Below are positions 1 through 7,030 of a stretch of 64,000 nucleotides of DNA, one piece after another. A program made the position numbers and the translations under genes. The notes beneath the pieces were generated by a model. It was given only the letters and a program-made list of their open reading frames with translations, did not search any database and was not told where the DNA came from. The stretch's first letter is position 1. Each line of letters begins with the position of its first letter. This DNA comes from CAVTHK01 sp964552235 (GTDB lineage: Bacteria > Spirochaetota > Spirochaetia > SZUA-6 > CAVTHK01): assembly GCA_964552235.1 (NCBI GenBank), contig CAZKGO010000016.1:1-64000 (forward strand), written 5' to 3'.

Positions 1-184
1 CCTGGCGATCATCGACGCCGAGGGCCGCGTCGAGCGGACCACGGTGCTCGCCTCCAGCGGCTCGGGCGCCCTCGACCGGGCGGCGCTGGAGGCCGTGGCG
101 CGCACGCCCTTCGCGCCGGCCCGCGTCGGCGCGAAGGCCGTCGGCGGCGAGCTGGTGGTGGCCGTGCGCTTCCAGCTGCGCTGA
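1..184 (+). CDS. TonB C-terminal domain protein (partial)
   Basis: Only the last 60 codons lie in the window; the gene begins upstream. The reading frame from base 2 gives a sequence of the TonB C-terminal type: a short beta-strand with a 'DAEGRV' turn, then 'SSGSGALDRAALEAVA', 'PFAPARVGAKAVGGELVVAV' and a final 'RFQLR'. In this family the domain sits in the periplasm and contacts the TonB box of outer-membrane receptors, so the protein is probably an energy transducer of a TonB-ExbB-ExbD complex. No partner genes are visible because the window starts here. A GC-rich palindrome directly after the stop (about 187-200) could act as a weak terminator before the next gene. Confidence 0.7.
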   Translation, partial: LAIIDAEGRVERTTVLASSGSGALDRAALEAVARTPFAPARVGAKAVGGELVVAVRFQLR

Positions 185-202
185 ACGCCGCCGCGGCGGC
201 GG

Positions 203-231
203 TTGCCGCCGCAGCCTTCTCGTTCTAAGCT
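203..231 (+). promoter_or_regulatory. Promoter of the Crp/Fnr gene, leaderless
   Basis: TTGCCG at 203-208 and TAAGCT at 226-231 are separated by 17 nt. Only six bases separate the -10 box from the GTG at 238, so a start point 6-7 nt downstream would fall on the start codon itself. No Shine-Dalgarno precedes the GTG, which fits a leaderless message. Confidence 0.45.
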
Positions 232-237
232 CTGGAT

Positions 238-888
238 GTGAAGATCATCGATCAGCTCGCGTGCGTCGACTTCTTGCGCGGCATCAGCCCGGAGAGCCGC
301 GCCGAGCTGGCGCGCATCTGCGTGCCCAAGCGGGCGCGCAAGCGGCAGATCCTCTTTCTCGAGGGCCAGGAGGCCCACTCGATGTACCTCCTGGTGCAGG
401 GGGCGGTGCAGCTGTACCGGGGCACCAACGACGGCCGCGAGGTGGTGATCAAGACCATTCAGCCGGGCGAGACCTTTGCCGAGGCGATCCTCTTCGAGCA
501 CGAGCGCTTTCCCGTCAGCGCCGTGACGCTGGAGCCGAGCGTCCTCCTGCTGCTTCCCCGCAGGCAGATCTCGTGCCTCCTCGACGACGCCAGGTTCCGC
601 GACGCCTTTGTCGCGATGCTGATGCAGAAGATGCGCTACCTTTCCGACCGCATCGTGTACCTCACGGCGCAGGACGTGGAGGGGCGCTTCCGCGGGTTCC
701 TGGAGTCCAGCTACGGCAGGCGCGAGAGCTACACGCTGCCGATCTCGAAAAAGGACATCGCGGCCGCGATCGGCACCAACCCCGAGACGCTCTCGCGGCT
801 GCTCGCCCGCCTGCGCCGCGAGGGCAGGCTCGAGACGCGGGGGCGGTCGCTGCGGGCGAGGCCCGGCTTCTGGAAGACGGCCGAGTAG
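238..888 (+). CDS. Crp/Fnr family transcriptional regulator
   Basis: This 216-residue protein has the usual Crp/Fnr plan. An N-terminal cyclic-nucleotide-binding-type beta-roll spans about residues 20-115 ('GQEAHSMYLLVQGAVQLYR', 'IQPGETFAEAILFE'). A long dimerisation helix follows, then a winged helix-turn-helix from about residue 167, with the recognition helix in 'GTNPETLSRLLARLRREG'. Cysteines occur singly (Cys9, Cys28 and one near 120) and not in the four-cysteine pattern of oxygen-sensing FNR, so an iron-sulfur cluster is unlikely. The ligand cannot be told. The start is a GTG without a Shine-Dalgarno, which matches the leaderless promoter. The next gene is convergent with only nine bases between stops. 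Confidence 0.85.
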   Translation: MKIIDQLACVDFLRGISPESRAELARICVPKRARKRQILFLEGQEAHSMYLLVQGAVQLYRGTNDGREVVIKTIQPGETFAEAILFEHERFPVSAVTLEPSVLLLLPRRQISCLLDDARFRDAFVAMLMQKMRYLSDRIVYLTAQDVEGRFRGFLESSYGRRESYTLPISKKDIAAAIGTNPETLSRLLARLRREGRLETRGRSLRARPGFWKTAE

Positions 889-897
889 GGCCGCCGT

Positions 898-2235
898 CTA
901 TCGCAGCGGCGGCAGCATCGAGCCGTGTGCTTCGATCAGGTCGTCGCAGAGGCTGCGGATCTCGTCGAGGCAGAGCTCCGAGCCGGTGTGCGGGTCGAGC
1001 ATTGCGGCCTGGTAGACCTTGTCGCGGCTGCGGGTGAGGGCGGCCTCCACGGTCAGCAGGTGCACGTTGATGTTGGTCCGGTTGAGGGCCGCGCACTGCT
1101 CGGGCAGGGCCCCGACGCGGCAGCCCTGCACTCCGTTGCGGTCCACCAGGCACGGCACCTCGACGCAGGCTTCGGCCGGCAGGTTGTTGATCAGCCCGCG
1201 GTTTAGGACGTTGCCGTGGATGCGGGCCGGCCGGCCGGTCACGATCGCCTCCATGATGTAGGAGCCGTACTCGTGGGTGCGCTTGTGCGAGAGGTCGGGA
1301 TTGCCCACCAGGGTCTGGCTCTGCTGCTTCCAGCGCTCGATCTGGCGGATGCAGCGCCGGGGGTACTCGTCGAGCGGGATCGCCAGCTCGTCGATCAGCT
1401 CGGGGTGGGTCCTCTTGATCCAGTAGGGCATGTACTCCGCGTTGTGCTCCGAGCTCTCGGTGACGTAGTGGCCGAAGTGCCGCATGATCTCCAGGCGCAC
1501 CATGTCCCCGTGCTTGCTCGCGCCGGCCCTGCGCGCGGCCGCGTTGAGCTCGGCGGCGCGCCGCTTGATCTCGGGGTACAGGTCCCGGCCGTTCTCGCTG
1601 ATCTCCAGCAGCCAGGCCATGTGGTTGATGCCGGCGATGTGCCACTTGAGGTCGTCGGCCTTCTGGCCGAAGCCGAGCAGCTCGAGCAGCTTGGGCACGC
1701 AGGACTGCACCGAGTGGCACAGCCCCACGGTGCGGATCGGCGTGGCCGTGAGCAGGGCGCCGGTGATCATGGCCATCGGGTTGACGTAGTTCAGGAACCA
1801 GGCCCGGGGGCACACCTCCTGCATGTCGCGGGCGAAGTCGAGGACCACGGGGATCGTGCGCAGCCCGCGGAAGATGCCGCCGATGCCCAGGGTATCGCCG
1901 ATGGTCTGGCGCAGGCCGTACTTCTTGGGGATCTCGAAGTCGATGACCGTGCTCGGCTCGTAGCCGCCCACCTGGATGGCGTTCACCACGAAATCGGCCC
2001 CGCGCAAGGCGGCCTTGCGGTTGTCGACTCCGAGGTATGCGCTCACGCGCGCCCGCTCGCCGTTGGTGTTCGCGTTGAGCGTGTCGATCACGGCCTTGGA
2101 CTCGGCCAGGCGCGCGCCGTCGATGTCGTAGAGCGCGATCTCCGCGTCCTGGAGCGCCGGGGTGAGCATCGAGTCGCCGAGGATGTTCTTGGCGAACACC
2201 GTGCTTCCCGCGCCCATAAAGGTGATCCTCGCCAT
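898..2235 (-). CDS. GH4 alpha-galactosidase/alpha-glucosidase
   Basis: The 445-residue protein belongs to glycoside hydrolase family 4, whose members cleave alpha-glycosides by an oxidation-elimination route that needs NAD+ and a divalent metal. The start shows the nucleotide-binding motif 'GAGSTVFAKN'. 'NYVNPMA' (about residue 150) is the family's Asn-Pro element. 'GLCHSVQ' (about 170) and 'GINHMAW' (about 205) supply the metal-binding Cys and His. Overall it looks more like MelA-type alpha-galactosidases than 6-phospho-glucosidases, because it has the Cys-His metal pair and is about 445 residues long. AGGAGA lies a few bases before the ATG. It has its own promoter and lies at the end of the fluoride operon, and no transporter for its sugar is adjacent. 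Confidence 0.85.
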   Translation of the reverse strand: MARITFMGAGSTVFAKNILGDSMLTPALQDAEIALYDIDGARLAESKAVIDTLNANTNGERARVSAYLGVDNRKAALRGADFVVNAIQVGGYEPSTVIDFEIPKKYGLRQTIGDTLGIGGIFRGLRTIPVVLDFARDMQEVCPRAWFLNYVNPMAMITGALLTATPIRTVGLCHSVQSCVPKLLELLGFGQKADDLKWHIAGINHMAWLLEISENGRDLYPEIKRRAAELNAAARRAGASKHGDMVRLEIMRHFGHYVTESSEHNAEYMPYWIKRTHPELIDELAIPLDEYPRRCIRQIERWKQQSQTLVGNPDLSHKRTHEYGSYIMEAIVTGRPARIHGNVLNRGLINNLPAEACVEVPCLVDRNGVQGCRVGALPEQCAALNRTNINVHLLTVEAALTRSRDKVYQAAMLDPHTGSELCLDEIRSLCDDLIEAHGSMLPPLR

Positions 2236-2268
2236 CGTCTTCTCCTGTCCGCCGCAGCGGGCGGTGCC

Positions 2269-2297
2269 AATCTACCGGGGGACGCGGTCTTTGGCAA
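2269..2297 (-). promoter_or_regulatory. Promoter of the GH4 gene
   Basis: On the minus strand TTGCCA (2292-2297) and TAGATT (2269-2274) are separated by 17 nt, and the ATG follows about 34 nt further on with an AGGAGA site in between. This gives the glycosidase transcription independent of the enolase operon upstream. Confidence 0.5.
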
Positions 2298-2323
2298 CGC
2301 CGCCGCCGGCCGCTCGATTCCCC

Positions 2324-3523
2324 TCAGCCTTCTTCGCTGGGTCCGTTCGCCGGCCGCTCCGCGCGCGCTGCATCCTCGGGCAGGAGGTGGCTCGGCAGGA
2401 ACGCCCGCCCGGCGATAACCGTCGGCACCACCGCGCTCGCGATGACGACCGCCACGAGAAACGAGTACTGGCCCTGAGTCACGATGCCGTGGGATAGGCC
2501 GTACAACGCCGAGATGGATCCGAAGGTCAGGCCCGTGGACATCAACAGCGTGTAATACCAGCGCTCGTTGCGCTCGCGCCGGAAGCGGGAGATGATCGGG
2601 TAGAGGCCGGAGATCTTCGAGCCGACCTTTCCGGCGAGGAGGGCGATAAAGACCAGCGGCGCCCCGACGAGAGCCGGCAGCGAGACGAAGGTGCCCGCGC
2701 GCAGGAAGTAGAACGGCGTGAGGAAACCGACCGTGAGCGTGCGCAGCCTGCGCATCCAGTGGGCGTCGGCGCTGGCGAACTCCGCCAGCACCATCCCGGC
2801 AAGGTAGGCCGGCAGCACGGCTTCGCTGCCCGACCAGAGCGCCAGGGCGCCCAGCCCGAAGAGGATCAGGATCACCCACTTGGTCCTGATGGCACCCGTG
2901 CGGTAGGCATAGACCTTCGCGATCTTGCGGCTGAGCCAGGGCAGGACTGCGAGGACTGCAGTCATCGCGGCGACGAAGACCAGCGTCTTGTAGGTGAAGG
3001 GGGCAAACAGGAGGCCGAGGGCGATCACGGTGCCCAGATCGTTGACGAAGCAAGCGCCCAGGACGCCCTTGCCGAACTCTGTCTTGTTCAGGCCGGTCTC
3101 GATCATGACGGCGTAGACGACCGCCATCGAGGTCGTGGAAAGCGCCACCCCGCACAAGAGGCTGGCTTTCCAGTCCCACCCCAGGAGGAACCGGGCGACG
3201 GCCGTGCACCCGAGAAAGGGCGCAACAAAGCCGAAGAGCCCGACGACGGTCACTTCCAGTGCCTTGGATCGAAGCACCTCGGGCTCGAGCTCGAGCCCCG
3301 CGAGAAAGGTCAGAAGCACGGCTGCCGTCGAAGCGAGAAACCGCAGCCAGTCGAGGTTGGCTCCGAGCGCTTCGGCCTTGCCGTATGCGCCGGCTACCGC
3401 GGCTGCGGCGACTCCCACGCAGATCTCCACCAGGGCGATGGATACGCGTACGTGATAGGCGATGATCGCCGACACCACGGCGAGGGCGAGCCACAGAGCG
3501 GCTACGAGATAGGCCTGTTCCAT
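2324..3523 (-). CDS. CPA-type Na+/H+ (cation/proton) antiporter
   Basis: The protein has 399 residues and about a dozen hydrophobic helices and belongs to the cation:proton antiporter superfamily (Kef/NapA-like Na_H_exchanger fold). 'LLTFLAGLELEPEVL' near residue 75 and 'ACFVNDLGTVIALGL' near 170 correspond to the helices that carry the acidic transport residues. There is no C-terminal nucleotide-binding domain, so it is not a full KefB/C channel. The ATG at 3521-3523 was chosen because GAGGAG precedes it and the predicted membrane protein starts there; longer upstream reading has no membrane character. It follows enolase by 64 bases in an operon under a fluoride riboswitch. Antiporters of this kind are a known class of fluoride-riboswitch-controlled genes, so a role in fluoride or proton homeostasis is likely. 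Confidence 0.8.
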   Translation of the reverse strand: MEQAYLVAALWLALAVVSAIIAYHVRVSIALVEICVGVAAAAVAGAYGKAEALGANLDWLRFLASTAAVLLTFLAGLELEPEVLRSKALEVTVVGLFGFVAPFLGCTAVARFLLGWDWKASLLCGVALSTTSMAVVYAVMIETGLNKTEFGKGVLGACFVNDLGTVIALGLLFAPFTYKTLVFVAAMTAVLAVLPWLSRKIAKVYAYRTGAIRTKWVILILFGLGALALWSGSEAVLPAYLAGMVLAEFASADAHWMRRLRTLTVGFLTPFYFLRAGTFVSLPALVGAPLVFIALLAGKVGSKISGLYPIISRFRRERNERWYYTLLMSTGLTFGSISALYGLSHGIVTQGQYSFLVAVVIASAVVPTVIAGRAFLPSHLLPEDAARAERPANGPSEEG

Positions 3524-3587
3524 TTGATGGGGTGCTCCTCGAGAAGATTGGGGCAGTACTCGGCCGGGGCGCCTCGGGGCCGCGGAC

Positions 3588-4862
3588 CTACGCCAGCGGG
3601 TTTCCGAAGCCCGCGGCTGCGCCCAGCTCGGCCTCGATCTCCAGCAGGCGGTTGTACTTCGCGATCCGCTCGCTGCGGCAGGCGGAGCCGGTCTTGATCT
3701 GGCCGCCGCCCATCGCCACGGCGAAGTCGGCCAAAAAGGCATCTTCCGTCTCGCCGCTGCGGTGCGAGATCACGTAGCGCCAGCCTGCGGTGCGGCACAT
3801 CCCGATCGCCTGGATCGTTTCGGTGACGGTGCCGATCTGGTTCAGCTTGATCAGCACGGCGTTCGTCGACTTTTCGGCTATGCCCCGGGCGATGAACTTC
3901 GTGTTGGTGACGTACAGGTCGTCGCCGACGATCTGCGCCTTGCCGCCGAGCTTCGCGGTATGGGCCCTGAAGCCTTCCCAGTCGTTCTCGGCGAGGCCGT
4001 CTTCAATCGAGACGATCGGGTACTTCTTCAGCCACTGCTCGTAGAGGGCGGTCATCTCCGCGCTGCTCTTGACTCCGTGGTGGGACTTCGCGAGGTTGTA
4101 CGCGCCGTTCTCGTAAAAGGAGCTAGCCGCCGGGTCGAGGGCGATGGCCACGTCCCTGCCTGGCTTGTAGCCGGCGGCCTCGATGGCCTGCACGATGACC
4201 TCGCAGGCCTCCTCGTTGCTCTTGAGGTTCGGGGCGAACCCGCCCTCGTCGCCGACCCCCGTGGAATACCCGCGTGCCGACAGGATCTTCCCGAGCGCCT
4301 GAAACACTTCGGCGCCGTAGCGCAGGGCCTCGGCAAAGGTCGGCGCCCCGACGGGCATGGCCATGAACTCCTGGAAATCGACGCTGCTGTTCGCGTGCTT
4401 GCCGCCGTTGAGGATGTTCATCATGGGAACCGGAAGGCGGACTGCGCTTGCGCCCCCGAGGTAGGCGTAGAGGGGCAGGTCGGCGGTTTCGGCCGCGGCC
4501 CGCGCGACAGCCATCGAGACCCCGAGAATCGCGTTGGCGCCCAGCTTTCCCTTGTTCGGCGTGCCGTCGAGGCGGATCATCAGGCCGTCGATCTCCGCCT
4601 GCCGCGACGGGTCCATCCCCCGGATCTTCGGCGCGATCAGGTCGTTGACGTTGGCCGCGGCCTTGAGCACGCCCTTTCCGCCGTAGCGCTTCTTGTCGCC
4701 GTCGCGCAGCTCCACCGCTTCGTTCTCCCCCGTCGAGGCGCCCGACGGGACCGAAGCCGAGGTCCTGATCCCGTTGCCCAGAGTGCAGAAGACCCGCAGC
4801 GTCGGGTTGCCCCGGGAGTCGAGGATCTCCATGCCCCGAACCGATTCGATCGCAGCGTTCAC
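3588..4862 (-). CDS. eno: Enolase
   Basis: The 424-residue protein is a full-length enolase, which interconverts 2-phosphoglycerate and phosphoenolpyruvate in glycolysis. Diagnostic stretches are 'GMEILDSRGNPTL' near the start, 'GVGDEGGFAPNL' around 205-215, 'YPIVSIEDGLAENDW', 'QIVGDDLYVTN', and the C-terminal 'SHRSGETEDAFLADFAVA' with 'GQIKTG' and 'RSERIAKYN'. The GTG at 4860-4862 was chosen because AGGAGGG lies five bases before it and the family's N-terminus starts there; a longer frame of 20 residues upstream is not conserved in character. It sits between a DUF6062 gene and an antiporter in one operon behind a fluoride riboswitch. Fluoride is a classic enolase inhibitor, so raised enolase dosage during fluoride stress makes sense. 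Confidence 0.97.
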   Translation of the reverse strand: MNAAIESVRGMEILDSRGNPTLRVFCTLGNGIRTSASVPSGASTGENEAVELRDGDKKRYGGKGVLKAAANVNDLIAPKIRGMDPSRQAEIDGLMIRLDGTPNKGKLGANAILGVSMAVARAAAETADLPLYAYLGGASAVRLPVPMMNILNGGKHANSSVDFQEFMAMPVGAPTFAEALRYGAEVFQALGKILSARGYSTGVGDEGGFAPNLKSNEEACEVIVQAIEAAGYKPGRDVAIALDPAASSFYENGAYNLAKSHHGVKSSAEMTALYEQWLKKYPIVSIEDGLAENDWEGFRAHTAKLGGKAQIVGDDLYVTNTKFIARGIAEKSTNAVLIKLNQIGTVTETIQAIGMCRTAGWRYVISHRSGETEDAFLADFAVAMGGGQIKTGSACRSERIAKYNRLLEIEAELGAAAGFGNPLA

Positions 4863-4946
4863 ATCATCCCTCCTGTCAGGTTCGTCGCGGGAGCCACATC
4901 CCTCTCCTCTCGCGGACCGCACAGCGCCAGCCCGGCCGTGTTCGAA

Positions 4947-5627
4947 CTAGAAGACCCCTTTGCGGCCCACTGCAGTCTCGATTGCCCGCAGCCAGGAATC
5001 GCGTTCTTCAGCGTCCGACTCGCTCGCGAAGCGGTAGTCCTGCTTTCGCTGGTACTCCTCGAGAAGGTGCAGCAGCGCCGAGAGCTTCGGTCGATGGATC
5101 TCCACCAGCTGCCTCCGCTGCTGCTCGTTGGCCAGATCGAGAGCGAAGGCGAGGTGCGGATAGCAGAGTCCCGTCGAGCCGCGCACGGCTTCCAGCATCT
5201 CCCGATCGTCAAGGGACTCCAGGAGCGTTTGAGTGCTGCGCGACCGCACCTGCTCGGCAAAGCGGCAGGCAGGGCAGGGAGCCTGGCGTTCCCGCGGCGC
5301 GGGTCGGGCGCTCTTTCGCCGCTTCTCGGGCACGGAAATCGCCTTGCCGACCGCGTGGATGATCAGCCTGACCTGATCCTGATAGAGGATCACGGTCCCC
5401 AAGCCGTCGCCGAATTCCCTCAACTGGTGCGCATGCCGCGGGCAGAAGCCGGCCGCCCTGCGCAGCTCCTCGCGGATTCTGGGATCGTTGATCTTCTCGT
5501 ACAGGATGCCCTCGAAATAGCGAGCGACAGCCGCGTCTTCCAGCGAACACAGCGGACAGCCGCTGGACCGCTGGAACGCCTCAAGGACGCGAAAGTAGGG
5601 CAGATGCTTCTCCCGCGTGCGCTTCAC
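4947..5627 (-). CDS. DUF6062 family protein (putative Cys/His metal binder)
   Basis: The protein of 226 residues has two related halves. Each pairs a CxxC ('GCPLC', 'CPACR') with a later Cys-x-x-His ('GFCPRHAHQL', 'GLCYPHLAFAL'). This is the pattern I associate with DUF6062, a family of unknown function whose Cys/His layout suggests zinc or redox chemistry. It is mostly helical and has no signal peptide, so it is probably cytosolic. The GTG at 5625-5627 has GGGAGGG nine bases upstream. A longer start at GTG 5733-5735 lies inside a hairpin next to the riboswitch and has no well-spaced ribosome site, but it cannot be excluded. As first gene after the fluoride riboswitch it may take part in fluoride tolerance; this is inference from position only. 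Confidence 0.75.
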   Translation of the reverse strand: MKRTREKHLPYFRVLEAFQRSSGCPLCSLEDAAVARYFEGILYEKINDPRIREELRRAAGFCPRHAHQLREFGDGLGTVILYQDQVRLIIHAVGKAISVPEKRRKSARPAPRERQAPCPACRFAEQVRSRSTQTLLESLDDREMLEAVRGSTGLCYPHLAFALDLANEQQRRQLVEIHRPKLSALLHLLEEYQRKQDYRFASESDAEERDSWLRAIETAVGRKGVF

Positions 5628-5746
5628 AGAGACTGTCCCTCCCTTGCCCGGCGGGCGAAGCTCGACGAGCGGCGGCGAGAGTTGGCATTCGAGCTGGATG
5701 ATTGACGCTCCGGCATCAGCGACGGCCCCTACCACCTCGAGCGGAA

Positions 5747-5800
5747 GGTAGGAGTCATCAGCCTTGGCAGGCGGTTCCCTGAGGGGGACTCCATCCCCTG
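5747..5800 (-). ncRNA. Fluoride riboswitch (crcB motif)
   Basis: Read on the minus strand the element shows the fluoride aptamer in order: GGGGATGG, the pseudoknot strand GGAGT (5788-5792), a CCCC closing GGGG, the bulge ACCGCC, a GCC/GGC stem (5770-5772 with 5761-5763), then GGCTGATGACTCCTACC. ACTCC (5751-5755) pairs with GGAGT to form the pseudoknot known from the Thermotoga petrophila structure. The aptamer begins almost exactly at the predicted transcription start. Genes downstream are DUF6062, enolase and an antiporter, and the last two are typical fluoride-riboswitch clients. In the established mechanism fluoride binding with Mg2+ stabilises the fold and turns expression on. Confidence 0.88.
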
Positions 5801-5810
5801 TCGCGGCGAC

Positions 5811-5840
5811 AGATTAGCTGCATTGCGCCCGAGGCGTCAA
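5811..5840 (-). promoter_or_regulatory. Promoter of the fluoride-regulated operon
   Basis: TTGACG (5835-5840) and TAATCT (5811-5816) on the minus strand are 18 nt apart. A start point 7 nt downstream (about 5804) puts the riboswitch at the very 5' end of the message. Confidence 0.65.
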
Positions 5841-5876
5841 GCGACCCGAGTGCCTGCGAACGATGCGCCCGGGACT

Positions 5877-6380
5877 CTACGACGGGACGCCAGGGTTCCG
5901 GCAAAGCGGCGGTCGCTGGAGGTAGCGGATCACGAACCGCTCCTGCGCTTCGGTCTCGAGCGCGGCGCGGACGCGGCGCACCCTCCCGATCGCCTCCTCG
6001 CCGGCGAGACCGAGCCTGCGGCCCAGGGCGCAGCAGAGCACGAGCCCGGTGCGCCCGATGCCGGCAAAGCAGTGGGCGCAGACCGGAAGGCCGGCCTCGA
6101 TCCGCCTCAGGATCGTTCGAATGAGACGGTCAAAGGCAGCCTCGTCGCGGGGAACGTCGAAGTTCTCGATCGGGTGGGGAATCCACTCGATGCCCAGCTG
6201 CCGGCAGGCTCGAGGCAGGGCGTCGGGCACCTCGAGCAGCGACACCAGGACGCGGATGCCGCGGTCATGGAGGTCGGCGAGGTCCGCCCGCAGCGAGTGG
6301 CCCGGGTCGACTCCCTGGCTGCCCGGCAGAGCCGAGCCCGCCAGCAGCCCTTCGATCACCCAGCAAAAGTTGCCGATCAC
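5877..6380 (-). CDS. Dual-specificity/tyrosine phosphatase family protein
   Basis: The 167-residue protein carries the cysteine-phosphatase signature HCxxGxxRTG ('HCFAGIGRTG') with the nucleophile at about Cys104 and the phosphate-binding Arg six residues later. 'NFDVPRD' near residue 73 offers a candidate general-acid Asp. The N-terminal 'NFCWVIEGLLAGSALPG' is typical of small dual-specificity phosphatases that act on phosphoproteins or phospholipids. The substrate is unknown. It follows leuD by 31 bases in the same direction and is probably the last gene of the leuC-leuD transcript; a link to leucine synthesis is not evident. Confidence 0.8.
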   Translation of the reverse strand: MIGNFCWVIEGLLAGSALPGSQGVDPGHSLRADLADLHDRGIRVLVSLLEVPDALPRACRQLGIEWIPHPIENFDVPRDEAAFDRLIRTILRRIEAGLPVCAHCFAGIGRTGLVLCCALGRRLGLAGEEAIGRVRRVRAALETEAQERFVIRYLQRPPLCRNPGVPS

Positions 6381-6411
6381 CGGGAGGCAGCCGCGGCGCC
6401 CGCAGGCGCGC

Positions 6412-7026
6412 TCAGCCGCGGAAGCCGGCGAGGTAGGGGATGCGCGCTGCGGTCCGCTCGATCGCGTCCCTGTTGGCCAGCAGCACCGCCGTGCTGTCCC
6501 ATGTTCCCTCGACGAGCACCTTGCGTCCGGCCTCGGGCATCTCGAGCGGGATCTCGTAGCCGCCGGCCTTGACCACCTTCTTCTCCAGGTCGATCTCGAT
6601 GCGCGTCTCGGGCTTTTCCTGCACCAGGTGCATGAGCATCTCTGCCTCCTGGGCGCTCACCCGGACGGCGGGAATGCCCAGAGCGCTGCAGTTGCCGGCA
6701 AAGATCTCGGCGAAGGACTGGCCGATGATCGCCTTGATGCCCCACCGCATGAGGGCCTGCGGCGCGTGCTCGCGCGAGGAGCCGCAGCCGAAGTTGCTGC
6801 CCACGATGAGGATGCTGGCGCCCCGGTAGCGGGCTTCGTTGAAGGGGTGATCCTTCTTGTTGCCTTCCTGGTCGAAGCGGGCGTCGTGGAACGCATACTC
6901 TCCGAGACCTTCGAAGGTGACCGCCTTCATGTAGCGGGCGGGGATGATCCGGTCGGTGTCGATGTCGGCGCCGGGCACGGGAACGCCGCGCCCCGAGACG
7001 CCCTTGATCGCGCTGCTGCTGGCCAT
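6412..7026 (-). CDS. leuD: 3-isopropylmalate dehydratase small subunit
   Basis: The 204-residue protein is the swivel-domain subunit of isopropylmalate isomerase. It has 'DIDTDRIIPARYMK' near the start, 'ILIVGSNFGCGSSREHAPQAL' near residues 72-92 and 'GQSFAEIFAGNC', all hallmarks of LeuD. With LeuC it isomerises 2-isopropylmalate to 3-isopropylmalate. In organisms that make isoleucine from pyruvate the same pair also isomerises citramalate. The start lies four bases after the leuC stop, so translation is probably coupled. Because cimA is in the same cluster, LeuCD very likely serves both the leucine and isoleucine routes here. Confidence 0.95.
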   Translation of the reverse strand: MASSSAIKGVSGRGVPVPGADIDTDRIIPARYMKAVTFEGLGEYAFHDARFDQEGNKKDHPFNEARYRGASILIVGSNFGCGSSREHAPQALMRWGIKAIIGQSFAEIFAGNCSALGIPAVRVSAQEAEMLMHLVQEKPETRIEIDLEKKVVKAGGYEIPLEMPEAGRKVLVEGTWDSTAVLLANRDAIERTAARIPYLAGFRG

Positions 7027-7030
7027 CGCT

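Noticed and set aside
238..888. Oxygen-sensing FNR with an iron-sulfur cluster
   Set aside because: The four-cysteine pattern is missing; only isolated cysteines are present.
3762..5705. Long plus-strand open frame over enolase and DUF6062
   Set aside because: The minus strand encodes enolase with all motifs; the plus-strand product is low-complexity.
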